Shown: one piece after another, positions 34,050 to 45,272 of the stretch
How the letters are laid out: each line of letters starts with the position of its first letter
Position numbering within the stretch: the stretch's first letter is position 1
Assembly: GCA_036852015.1 (NCBI GenBank)
Contig: JAANDG010000015.1
Coordinates: forward strand, 248,001 to 312,000
Direction of reading: 5' to 3'
Origin: Pelodera strongyloides
Lineage: Eukaryota; Nematoda; Chromadorea; Rhabditida; Rhabditidae
DNA length: 64,000 bases
Translations under genes and position numbers: made by a program
The notes under the pieces: model-generated
Told to the model about the DNA's origin: nothing
The model's database searches: none
Seen by the model: only the letters and a program-made list of their open reading frames with translations

Positions 34050-36434
34050 ATGAGTTTCTCCGAACAACAAAGCAATCAAGCGGAGACGAAAACAGACCTA
34101 TTAGACACTTTCCTCAATTTGGAAGAGATCGACACGGATTTGTACAGGTATACAAATCTCCTATGATGGTTTGCTAACATATGCTTTCGCTCCGATTTTT
34201 TGTTGTGCCAATGGATGCTTTCCAAGTTCATTACATAACTTATCAATTGGTTGCGACATTTTAGTGATTGCTGTCTGTAAAGGATTGTCGTAATCGATTC
34301 TATGGCTAACAATGAATTGAATAATACGCTGGTCTGTACAATAATAGAGTATTTATGTTAAGTTTTCGCGCACTTTCGCATGCGAAAGTATCATCCATGT
34401 TATTGCAGTTTCTATAGTGGGAAACTACTCGAATTTTACATACAGTAAGAAAGTTACATACACCTGCGGCGTGTTTTGCATACACCTAATGTAAAACTGC
34501 GCGAAAATGGAAAAGTCAACTTGGATGGTACTTTCGCGGCGAATTCGCGCAAAAGTGTAACATAAATACTCTATGAGGTGTGACTTTTGCATGTATTTTC
34601 AGGTCCACCGACCAACTACGTGGAAGGAAATCTCATAACAGAGTATATGGAGGACAGGTACGTTTATCATTTTGATAGGATCGCAGAAGAATGGAGAACT
34701 AGTACAATGTACACATATGTATGGTACTAAAACGTTTACCTAAAGCAGTCGGTGTTCGTTCTGCCAAAGTAACTTGTAATGACCTTCATTAAGGTCGTCG
34801 GTCAGGCACTTATGGCTGCGCATCGCACAATTGATCCCGAATTCAAGGCCCACAGCCTACACTGTAACTTCCTCTACGCAGGTATTAAATGAATAAATAA
34901 TATACTGTTTAAATAAAATAAGTGGTGATTCATAACGACATTGGTTTATATTGTCAAAGTTCTAAATTGCGCCCAGGAACTCACAAAACAAAAGGGTAAC
35001 TAACCTAAAATTTTGGTGTGGAAACGTGAAAAAGTTACACTAGCAATTATTCCTTCTTTGATGATTCCAGCCGATGCGGATAGGCCACTTCTTTACCAAG
35101 TGTCCCGTATCAGAGACGGCAGGTCATTTGCCACCAGACTGGTACGTGCAAAACAAGGCGGACGAGCCATCTTCTCTACCTCTATTTCATTTCAGGTAAG
35201 ACTTCATATGTATTTCGTGTGCAACTCTCATTGAGCCGTCTGAAAAGATAATATTTCAATTCTCTGAGATAAGCTGATTTTTCCAATACTATGACTTTCA
35301 GAGAATTGAGCCAGATTCAATTAGTCATCAGCCCCCAATGCCAGATGTTCCCCAACCGGAAGAATGTGAAGATGCACATGAATTCTTGAAAAGGTAGTTA
35401 TTGGAAAGATAATATATGTAGTAACAGGAACTAAGGTACTTGAAACATTTTTTCTCGGGGTGCGATTGCTTTTTCGATTTTTATCAGTGCACGTAATTGG
35501 ATGGTTTCGAGTTCCGCTAAGCATTTTTCAGTTCAGATTGTACAATGATCCATCGACTGTTTCACCAGAAGGACAACGGGCAGCCGAGGCATACCAGCAG
35601 GTACCCTTCGTTCCTTGGATTCCTTCGTTTCGGGTGCATATCTTCATGACTGTGAATTCACTCATATATATATCCTTCTTCAGGTCTTGGACTTCCCGAA
35701 GACATTTCGTGTAAAGTTCATAACTCCACGGGATTATATCAAGACTCCTCTCGATAAACCGATGAAATTTGCTTGCTGGGTGAAGAGCAGTACCACTATT
35801 GGTAAGCTAAGCTTTACGGTTTTGTCTGGGGGTAAAAATAACTATTTGTTTAAAATGTCAATTTTCAGGTGAGAACGAGTACATGCATCAGTGTGTGGCA
35901 GCCTTTATTTCGGATATTGCACCCATTGGAACTCCTATTGCAGCACATGCGGCCGCCGGATTCAAATTAGGTAATCACGAGGCCACCATTTATTTCCAAC
36001 CAATTTCATGTGTTACCAGCAGAAACTGAGATTTTTTTCGGTTGCACCAATTAAACAATACTATGTGCTACAAAGCTTGCTTTATTTCAGGCATGGCTGC
36101 TTCTCTCGATCACTCGATGTGGATTCACCATCACGACTTCAGAATCGACGACGATTGGGTGTTGTACGAAACTGAATCGACTTGTGCGGGTAAGAATGCA
36201 TTCAATCTCTTTTTTTTAAGGATGCACAGTTTCCAAGTGTTGCCAAGTGTCAAACCTTGAAATCCAGATCCCAATATTCTATATTCAGCCGCTTCGCGAG
36301 CTCTGATTCATGGAAAAATGTGGACTCGTGACGGGAGAATGGTTCTATCTTCAACGCAAGAAATTCTTGTCCGTTCGCAAAGACCGGACAGTGATCATTC
36401 TGTGGAAAGAAGAGATTCTACATTTGTTAGATAG
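34050..36434 (+). CDS. ACOT8: Acyl-CoA thioesterase, ACOT8/TesB family
   Basis: Ten exons join in phase to 328 residues (human ACOT8 has 319): 34050-34147, 34603-34657, 34794-34881, 35071-35195, 35302-35393, 35537-35600, 35684-35801, 35869-35970, 36091-36189 and 36289-36434. The double hot-dog fold is marked by RVYGGQVVGQALMAA, AHSLHCNFLYAAD and DGRSFATRLVRAKQGG in the first half. LDHSMWIHHHDFRIDDDWVL, ESTCAAASRALIHGKMW and SSTQEILVR in the second half hold the conserved Asp, Thr/Ser and Gln of the active site. The enzyme hydrolyses acyl-CoA to free fatty acid and CoA. Human ACOT8 is peroxisomal through a C-terminal SKL; here the chain ends DSTFVR, with no such signal, so location may differ. 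The ATG follows an acceptor (TTTTTCAG) by 6 bp. Confidence 0.92.
34344..34574. repeat. Fold-back (MITE-like) element in thioesterase intron 1
   Basis: Arms of about 53 bp at 34344-34398 and 34522-34574 are imperfect inverted repeats. The outermost 17 bp on each side match exactly (ATAGAGTATTTATGTTA inward from both ends). The internal sequence is also rich in CGCG and GCGAAA motifs. No coding capacity is present and the target duplication is unclear. Confidence 0.75.
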
Positions 36435-37103
36435 GATTGAAGGAATTCTAGAAGCCATAATTAATTATCATTTTCAGAAGTCTTCTTGAAGGTCTTTGTT
36501 TCAAATAAACGTTAGCTGTATTCTCGCCATTGCTATCCTAAAGAGAGAAGGACGATTATTTTTCCTGGTTCAGCTTCTCCAGTTATATCATTACCAATTA
36601 GAATTTTTCTGCTATTTTAAGCTAATTCTTTATGTGTGCTCCACGTATTCCGTGATTTAGAATATGCACAAACTTTTTTTTAATCTCTCTCACAAATTGC
36701 ACTTCCTTTTAGGTTTTTGTTTTGTTATTCTTCATCTTCTCGCCATGATATCGCCTACTGTTTGGCGTATTGCGTGGGTGATCGACTGTTTTTCAAATTC
36801 TCCCCAAAATGACAAGTTCACATTTCTCTATCACACAATTTGATGCGCAACGGATGATAACAAATTGCAATTTTTGGTTATCCAAAAAAAACGACAAAGG
36901 AAGCAACCGACTGATGTCGGTTATTGCCTTAGTGCTCCGAACTTTCATGACTTCGTACTGTTTTGTGTTGTCGAATTTACCTTTCTATAACTATTCGAAT
37001 ATATAGTGCATTTTTATCAAATAAAACATGTTTCAAGTTTTATTCTGATATGGGTTGTGTCAGTGTTTGTTCTAAGATTTGGTGCTCTGTTAGGTAATTA
37101 GCC
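36435..37103. other. Intergenic between thioesterase and astacin genes
   Basis: 3' region of the thioesterase and upstream region of the astacin gene. A frame at 36809-37006 is AT-driven. Nothing further was seen. Confidence 0.5.
36504..36509 (+). terminator. AATAAA poly(A) signal, thioesterase gene
   Basis: An AATAAA hexamer lies 70 bp after the thioesterase stop codon, a normal distance for nematode 3' ends. Confidence 0.65.
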
Positions 37104-40100
37104 ATGAGGTTACTTCTTCTTCTTGTTCCACTAGTCTCCGCGCAATGGATTCCCCCACCTGGGGGTCAGCAGGGCGGAGGATTGTTGAGTAAGCTTTTTT
37201 TGTTATTTTTGCTGTCGAATGTTGTCCGCTAACGGACATCCACCTTCTCCACGCTCCCAATAAGAACTTACAAGAAAACTCTGCGCATTTTAATTATTTT
37301 ACTTCAAGTTTGATGTTTTAGGCGGACTCTTTGGAGGCGGCGGAGGAGGAGGCTTCGGTAATAGAGGAAATCAAGGCGGCTTTGGAAATCAAGGAGGCCT
37401 GGTGCAAAACATAATGAAGGGATTGTCTGCTGATCTGCCACAAAATGGTGGTCCTGGGAAACAGAAGGAAGGGCAAGGTATGTTGTCAAAGCAGAACGTT
37501 AGGTCTAGGAGCAAAATACGACATGCATTGATTTGGCATAATGAGGTCTGCTGTCGTTGTGAAATAAACCGTCGCACACCGTTTATAGCTCTCCTAACTG
37601 ATCTCCGGGGGTTGCTTGGTCAATCACCAAACCCACAACAATGGGAACGTCACGCAAGAAGATTCTGTACGCAATACCCACAACATCCAAGATGCAGGTA
37701 AGGAAATAATGTCATAACGTGGGGAATATGGTGTCCTGGGATCGCTGAAGATCTATCATAACGTTTTTATTCATTGTTCATTTAGGAATGGAAACCTGCC
37801 TCAGTACAATGATCTGTCACAACTTATTGGTTCTATTGGACAAAGCGTCAGACGGTTACTGCCCATGGTTCCCAGGTGAGATATCCGTTTGTTTATTTGA
37901 AATACATTTACTGTAGCTGTAGCATGCTGAAACATGAAACTTAATAGAATCAGTAAAACATGTTCATAATGGAAGCAACGCAGGATCTAACACCACATTA
38001 TAAAACGGGCACTGGGTTTTAACTTCTCCCTGAATTCCCCTCGCATAATACACGCAAGAATACACGCAAGAATTCTAGATATTCTCATATATTATTATGC
38101 TGTGGGCTCATAACTATTGCCTTTACTTTATCTACAAGATATTTTCGTTTATATTCCAGACTTAACATCCGTGATCCACTGACGGGAGTACCATCAGGAC
38201 TGGCCCAACTTCTTGGTGAAACAATGAAGTCCGTTGGTTTCATCACCGAAAAGATCAGACAAGATGTCAGGGTGGGTATTTTCATGTGTTGATAATCTGT
38301 CATTATTATCGGGTTCCGCAGATTGTTCAAAATTAAAGAACATCTCATGATTTGTTGTTCTTCTCCAAACAGGCTCGTTTAGAATGTGTGCAAGCGGGTT
38401 AACTGCAAGGAACGGAAGAAGGAACATTCGGACAGAAGAAATCTTGTCCGCGGAAAGGTACGTTTATTTTCAAAAAATGGCTGACACATCGCTCGCAATA
38501 GCTTTTCTCCAAGCAATATTAGCAGGACATAGGTTATTGAACGCACTGCTTACCGATTGTTGCAGCTTGTGGCATTTGAAAAGACCGTGTATGGAAAGGA
38601 CACCACTGATGATGTCGAGCTGAGACTGCAACGTACCAGGCAGGTCAAGCAGGCCTTCATCGATAAGGCGCAACTGGGAGACACTGTGGGTTTACTATTT
38701 CATCACTTCAGTATATTTTACTTCGTTGCCGTTATCCGAGACTAGTGATATGATGCCTTCATGTATTAAGGTCGAGGCAGCCGACGACGGAGTGTTTGAA
38801 AAAGATATTCTGTTGACAACCGAACAGGCCAATTTCCTACTGAACGAACTCGGAAAAGGAGGAGCCACTGAAGAAATCCCTGCACCTCCCACCGGTAAAG
38901 TAAAGAGGTATGCGATTTCGATTTATACTATGTGCATGCCGAAACTCAATTCTCATACCCTTATTATCGAGTTGTTAGATGTCAATGTGAGCTCCGCGAC
39001 CAGCGAAGCTTTCATATTTTTCTTTTATTATAGCCTGTGAAAAAAGTGGGAATCTGTGTTGATATTCTCTTTCATCTACTATTTCTAGAGCCTCGCTCTT
39101 CCTCGAGGAGCAGCCGGTCAAAAAATGGGACATTAACCAACCTGTCCGATACACATTCCACGAATCATTAGGTATATACATATAGAAAAATGCGGAAAAA
39201 AAAAAGAATCACAGAGAATAAATCAAATGAGCGTGAATAAAATGAAATTTTCTACAAGTACATTCAATGTTGTGGTTAGGAAAACAAATTGTTCAGAAGA
39301 GTGGGACAAAAATGACGTGCGCAACGCTTTGGCAGAGATCACAGCCAAGGTACCTTGCATCCGATTCCAGTATGTAGCCCGACCTCCAACTGGACCGCAT
39401 CTCAACTACATGAAAATCGACAATCCGAGTTTGTGAGTTTCCTCGTTTCCGCATCAACACACGTAAAAGAGATTTAAAACTAATATATTTCCTTTCCAGC
39501 TGTGGCCTGTCGTATATTGGAAGAAACGATCCAGCCAACCCCATTTACCTCAGCTTCCAATGTGGAAACGTACGATTGGATAAACATTTTTTATTAAAAA
39601 AAACCTTAGTAGTATGCCGTTACTTATACAGTCAGACTGGGATGTGATGTCTTAGCAAGTAATACTAGGTAAAATTTAGAGCAAAGGTGTTGCAATTCAC
39701 GAAACGATGCACGCCCTCGGTGTGAATCACCAACACCTGAGAATGGACAGGGATCAGCATATAACAGTTGATTGGTCGAACATTAATCCACAACAGTATG
39801 ACGTGTTCGCTGTCGCTGATGGAAAACTATTCACATCGTAAGTAGATTTCATTCCAATTAATTTTCCGGTAATACCTTTCAAAAGGTTCTGTGATTTCCT
39901 TCGCGAGATCATGTGTCTAGTCGGGGTGATCTAATTTCAGAATTTTAGGTATGGAGTCCAATATGACTACGGAAGTGTGATGCACTATAATGCCTACACT
40001 GGTGCGATCGACATCAGCAAGCCTACAATGGTTCCCAAGGTATTCTGTTGAAAACTTGCTCTCGAATAGGAAGGCATCTACTATTTTGAGATTTCTACAT

Positions 40101-40467
40101 ATAGACGTTCAGGTCGACTCGCAGGCCAACATTAGACTTCTTGGTCAACGAGACAAAATGAGTGCCAGAGATATTGAATTGCTGAAGAAGATGTACTGCA
40201 AACCTGGTGAGCTGATTTTGACGCAAAGATAGTGAGAAACAATAAACGTAACGACCGTCATTAGTTAACGCTGGCCTAAGCGAACATAATGTATATTATT
40301 ATTTTAAAATATTATAATATTGTTATTATATAATTTCGGTCATTCTTCCAGGATGCACTGATACGAACGTTTACTGCGGAGCATGGGCACTTCAGAACCT
40401 CTGCCATTCTGCCAACAACGGACAGTGGATGCAAGGAAATTGCAAGAAAAGTTGCAACGTTTGCTAA
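37104..40467 (+). CDS. Astacin-family zinc metalloprotease with ShKT domain
   Basis: Fourteen exons join in phase to 518 residues: 37104-37188, 37322-37477, 37589-37697, 37786-37875, 38160-38271, 38566-38685, 38771-38907, 39089-39171, 39297-39432, 39500-39569, 39680-39837, 39949-40039, 40113-40206 and 40352-40467. A signal peptide (MRLLLLLVPLVSA) leads into a Gly-rich stretch and a long propeptide ending in the furin-like GKVKR (Arg270). The catalytic domain has the zinc motif HETMHALGVNH (His373, Glu374, His377, His383) and the Met-turn SVMHY (Met430, Tyr432). The C-terminus, from Cys482 to Cys518, is a six-cysteine ShKT domain. Secreted astacins process collagens and other matrix or digestive substrates. 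Residue 384 is Gln where the family almost always has Glu. A possible extra exon at 38372-38386 would keep phase. The exact nas orthologue is not identified. Confidence 0.93.
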
Positions 40468-40478
40468 TCACCACATAT

Positions 40479-40484
40479 AATAAA
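40479..40484 (+). terminator. AATAAA poly(A) signal, astacin gene
   Basis: AATAAA lies 12 bp after the astacin stop codon, which implies a very short 3' UTR. Confidence 0.7.
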
Positions 40485-40517
40485 TAATATAATGAATATA
40501 CCAATTAGTAAAGACAT

Positions 40518-40590
40518 ATATTTATTTTGCTGTCTCTTGCTTAAAATCAATTGATATTTATTTTGCTGTCTCTTGCTTAAAATCGATTGC
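40518..40590. repeat. 36-bp tandem duplication
   Basis: Two copies of a 36-bp unit (each starting ATATTTATTTTGCTGTCTCT) begin at 40518 and 40554, just downstream of the astacin gene. They differ by only one or two bases. Confidence 0.9.
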
Positions 40591-40876
40591 TGGAAGCAAA
40601 CCAGTTAAGACTTTGGTCACTGACCAATGCAGTATTGCATACTGCAAATCCAAGTTTGAATGTATGCCAAACAAACTACACCGCATCACAGGAAAAAGTC
40701 AAAACAAAGTACATTATACATGTGCTTCATATAACATGTTATGCAAATGAAACTGTATATCAAAGTATAACTCTGGTCAGATGATTAAGCAATTACGTAG
40801 CGTGACTTTGGGCGAACTTTGTTCAACGATGTTTCCTGGAGACTGGAATTCTGTAAACATTCCTGCGTTCAAGTAA

Positions 40877-40882
40877 TTTATT
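40877..40882 (-). terminator. AATAAA poly(A) signal (- strand), secreted protein gene
   Basis: TTTATT on the + strand reads AATAAA on the - strand, 34 bp beyond the stop codon of the secreted protein gene. Confidence 0.6.
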
Positions 40883-40915
40883 AGTTATTATTAGCAACTC
40901 ATCATCGGCATATGT

Positions 40916-41899
40916 CTACACGAGGTATTTGTTCTTGTAACAACTGGCAACCAGAATATTGATTTCCTCGCAAGTTGCATCGGGTACAAACATCTTTGCG
41001 AAGTGACAGTTCCTCTTAACCCACGATAGTACGTCTTTCACTCCATACGCAGTGGCATATTGTTGGACCTGAAATCAAGGTGAGATTAGGAACTGAATAG
41101 AAGATATGTACGTCGCAGTGTCATACTCCATGTTTACCTAATATTTAGTGACAAGTGTAACGTTACCTGGTTGCAGTGCTGCGGAGACAGAATAAGTGGT
41201 CTGTTATGTGAATCTCTCGGAATATTGGTAGGCATATGTGGGACTGGAGTTGCCTGAAGAAAGAGTTTCATATTATGAGTAATAACAAAATATTTTTAGA
41301 TACCAACTGCTCAGAATCGAACATAGTAGTCCTCACTGGGTTCAGCGGCCTCAAAGTAGTCGTTTGCATTCTGCCATCTCCAGCGCTCATTTTACCAATA
41401 CTTCTCAGTTCTTCATCTTCCTTTCGCCAAGAATAGTGGGTAGCCTAGAATAGAGTCTCACAACAATTAATTTCGATTACTCTCCCAATATATCATTTTG
41501 CGATTTGTTTAATTGAAAGAGTATCACGCCGCATCTCTCGCTAAACGTTTCAGCAAAAAAACTTGCAGCATCGTGTACTGCGGACGAAAACCTTGTCTCA
41601 CAAATATTCCAAAATACAACAAATAGTTCTTCAATATAAACTAAAACTGGTATAAAAAAATTATTTTTAGTTTCTTCTGCGCTCATCTTGAGGGACGTGT
41701 TATACATTGGATGTACTCCAATTATAAGTGACTAGTCATAAAAACTAAAAAAGTTCCGTAGTCTACTTACCTCATAATGGTTTTCTTCCTCAATTTCGAT
41801 ACATTTGTACTTCTTTGTCTTGAGAGGATTTGTCTTGCTGACATACGCTTCAGTGCAAATCAATAGAATAGCCGATGAAATAAGAAACTGATATCGCAT
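40916..41899 (-). CDS. Small secreted cysteine-containing protein, unrecognised
   Basis: Four exons on the - strand (41771-41899, 41304-41444, 41167-41253, 40916-41068) join in phase to 169 residues. The N-terminus MRYQFLISSAILLICTEA is a clear signal peptide. The mature part is hydrophilic at first (KYKCIEIEEENHYE, HYSWRKEDEELRSIG). The C-terminal third is compact: LILSPQHCNQVQQYATAYG, then SWVKRNCHFAKMFVPDATCE and LVASCYKNKYLV. Five or six cysteines could form disulfides. I know no named family; similar small secreted proteins are common in nematodes. It converges on the astacin gene with about 450 bp between the stop codons. Confidence 0.8.
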
Positions 41900-43066
41900 T
41901 GTTCTGAAGAAGTTGTTTAGTTATAAAATGGACTAAGATTTGTTTTAAAATATGTTGATAATTAATGGTGTGGAAGCCAAATGCGCGGAATAATCTTAAT
42001 AAGTGGCGCAGATTTAGATCGCAGGGGGTTTTTAGCAATATCACAATTTCAAGACTGGCTATGAGCTTTTAACCCGGATAACCCGATCAGCTCTATGAAA
42101 GTGGGCGGAAAATGAAACAAAATGAGAAAAGCAGGGAGCCCAAAAGAGAAGCGAAACCGGGCTTGAGCATGCCGGAATCCCCCTGAAACCGGAAAGCATA
42201 GAAAGCCTCCGGTTATCCAGCAATAGACTGCCGCTACAGATAATGAGATCATGACTTAAGAGATATAGTTAACTTCCATCATTGATAGCAATCGCCAACT
42301 GATCATCCGAGGACATTCCAAGATTAGTACAAGGGATTCGGCACAAAACACAAACTCCCCATTTCAAACTCGAGCGCAAATATTCTTGCTTGCGAATAAC
42401 CTAGAGCAAATAAGCCAGTCAATTTCTTGACTTATTTCCAATAACATTTTGTACTGGCATAAATAGTTTGCGACCGATCTCGAACTAACTGTCCCGCTTT
42501 TTTTGTCAACATAACATTTTTGTGCCACATACAATTCTCTTTTCATGCTTCCTTTCGTCGTTCCCGTTTAAGCTTTTGCGATCAACACGGCGTTTTTGGT
42601 ATCGGTCTCTTGCTGGGAAATACGGAAAATCTCCAACTTGCGATAGACAAGACAGGTAGAGAGATATGAAAGACCGAGAGAAAACGGCGGTATTGAATAT
42701 ACGGGACGCATTATCCCGAACCGTGAACATGTCTGTTTACCGCCTCTGCTAAGGACTTGACATGAAAAGGCCTTTCATGGCAAACCTTCTCTCGCACACG
42801 CTTTCTTACTTTCGTTCGCTATCTTCTCTTTCTTATTCTCCCTTTCTCTGTAATCACGCACTTCTTCGTTGGACGCAGTTATACCATATGTTATTTTTTC
42901 TCTATGAAACTTATCGTTAAAAAATAACTTTATGATGTTATCTATTGACATGCGTGAAAAGTCTAGGAGGTGCAATGCAGCTTAACAGTGAGCAGTTGGG
43001 TCTGAATTTCTCTCTTTTTTCCCTTTGCGTCCTGTTATTTATATTATCCATCGCAATGTATTTTCA

Positions 43067-43175
43067 ATCTCTGACCCTCTCCACTGATCTGGAGCTGTCT
43101 CTCCATCTCTGACCCTCTCCACTGATCTGGAGCTGTCTCTCCATCTCTGACACTCTCCACTGATCTAGTTCTGTC
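43067..43175. repeat. 38-bp minisatellite, about three copies
   Basis: A 38-bp unit starting ATCTCTGACCCTCTCCACTG begins at 43067, 43105 and 43143. The first two copies are identical and the third diverges after about 28 bp. Confidence 0.92.
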
Positions 43176-43479
43176 TCACTTCACTACCAGTCGACAGCCG
43201 CCCCCGATCTTCCTCTGTGTGTACGCTCGCAGATCTACTTCTCTGCTCTCTACAAGTTTCAAGGGCAAACTTTCCTTCCTTTCCAATCACTATGTTTTAT
43301 CGAAGCAACAAATTAAATTGTTTATTTCTTTTCACGTATCAGAGTTGGAGCATATTTGATGCCATACTGAATCGATCTAGTTGTTAATGAACATCTCTAT
43401 CTTGCAAATTTGCCTATCAGTTGTTTCACATACCTTAGCATATCGTCCCGTAAAATCAGGAACGTATCTCTACCCTTCT

Positions 43480-43560
43480 TATCTCTGGCTGTCCTATCTC
43501 TATTTCTCTCTCTCTCTCTTTCTCTCTCTATCTTACTATCACTTCGCCTCTCCCATTTTG
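43480..43560. repeat. CT-rich simple sequence
   Basis: A pyrimidine tract dominated by (CT)n and TTTCTCTC motifs. Read on the other strand it gives a spurious Arg-Glu repeat frame. Confidence 0.85.
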
Positions 43561-44787
43561 TCATTTTCCACTCTCCTCTAAGAATGTGAGCGCAACTCGG
43601 AGCGGTCATCTTGTTTATATTAGGACGCACTCACATAACCCATCACCCTTATTATTATGCGTACATTGCGCGTATTATTCTTTGTATAGTATTATTACCA
43701 GGCAATATTACAGGATAAATGTTCGCATTATGCTAATGGTAATATGTTTCAGTAGTATCTTGTCATCTTTGAAGTTGGATGACCTCATTTTCTATGTGTC
43801 CAGCTTGGTGCATAGTTCGAGTTTGTTCAATGAGCTTTTCACTTTTCACGTCCTCCCACTTCAGTAAACAGAAGGAACTGAAAGCTGATCGGAAATACAA
43901 AAAATAAACACAAAAAATGCCTCGGCAAATCGTCTTTCCTCATTTAAGACCACCAGGTGTAGAATATTCTGTGAACTTTCGCAAGAAATCGCTTTCCGAG
44001 CAATCACTTATTTTCATTCATTTTTGTTGCTTCCTGTTAGTTGTTTTGGTTGACGTTTCTTCTCCTTTTTTGTAATTGGAGCCGATGTGAATTTCAATTT
44101 CTGCACTGAATTTGCTGCATCTATTTATGCGGCGTACTTTCGAAATGTTGTGTTCTAGAACATTTTTGTGATCGATTTTGTGAGGCTATTTCGTAGTTGC
44201 ATCGCATTTGCCTGTCTGGCTCTGACCTGTCCTTCCGCTAACTGCACCGCGTATGTACGCAGATACGAGTGATACTCTACCAAAAAGAACAACAGTTTCG
44301 CTGTTTATGCTAGTTAGAGCCATCGTTAGTAGCAGCTTTGAATAATGCACTATTAGTTCAATGGTTTCATTCAAAATATAGTTGCCGCATGAATATACAA
44401 TCAGCAATTATAAAAAATATACAGCCAAAATACTATAATTCGCACTTTCTTACGAAACTGTTACCTTTTCATTACACATTCTTCTCGTTTTGTCAATTAC
44501 TTATCGTCAGTTCAGGTTCAGTACTCCGTGACTGTCCTATGATTGTAGCAGACTTTTCCAATTAACACTGAGGATAGAAAGCAGTACACAACTCCTCCGA
44601 TTTAGATTATTTACGGCGTTTTACTTGCCGAAAGAAGAAAACCGCCTTTTTGCAGGCTCTGATTTTATTTGAACGAAAACCAACAATTTCCCCCCGGGTT
44701 CTTTCTGGATTTTCTTATGTATAACTATTTTGCTAATTTCCTCAAGTGTATCAAATAAGTCGCTCAAAATTGCACCATTAATTTGAG

Positions 44788-45272
44788 CTAACAACTGTTA
44801 GGAGCTACTTCCTTAACCAACATTCTACATGCAAATATGCGTTCCCAAATTGCTGGTAGCACTGGAAACACGATCGGTATTTGCCTTTGTTTGCCCTTTT
44901 CGGGGTATCGCGTAAGGCTGTCACCAGCCCCTGTAAGTCGTCTTCGATATGTCAAACGTCCGGTCATTTGCATACCAAGATTTACAGCTTGAACTAAATC
45001 TCATGCATACCCCCCTTCCAACGGCATACATCTAGATATTGATAGAAATGTTATGATTAGCATTCTCGCTCAGTAAAATACAGCTCCATCTCAGGTCCCG
45101 CCTCTACACATTGATATGAGATGCCTGAGAAGATGTCGTTGTTACGTTCGGACTCACTTTTTGTTCGTAGCACACTCATAATTCTGCAGATGTTCAACAG
45201 TCTGCATTCTCGTTCAAAAACGGCACTTATGTCAATAACCGATGTTGGCGGTATTGTGTAAATTTTCACCAA
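44788..45272 (-). other. Two adjacent open frames, possible degenerate coding DNA
   Basis: On the - strand the frames 45057-45272 (ending EAGPEMELYFTEREC) and 44788-44973 (including DSLTRYPEKGKQRQIPI) have more even amino-acid composition than random AT-rich DNA. They lie close together with no splice sites joining them. They could be remnants of a transposon or of a dead gene. I recognise no family. Confidence 0.25.

Noticed and set aside
34360..34575. Regulatory palindrome in the thioesterase gene
   Set aside because: The length of the arms and the exact terminal repeats fit a mobile fold-back element better than a protein-binding operator.
43397..43630. Arg-Glu repeat protein on the - strand
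   Set aside because: It is the reverse reading of a (CT)n tract.
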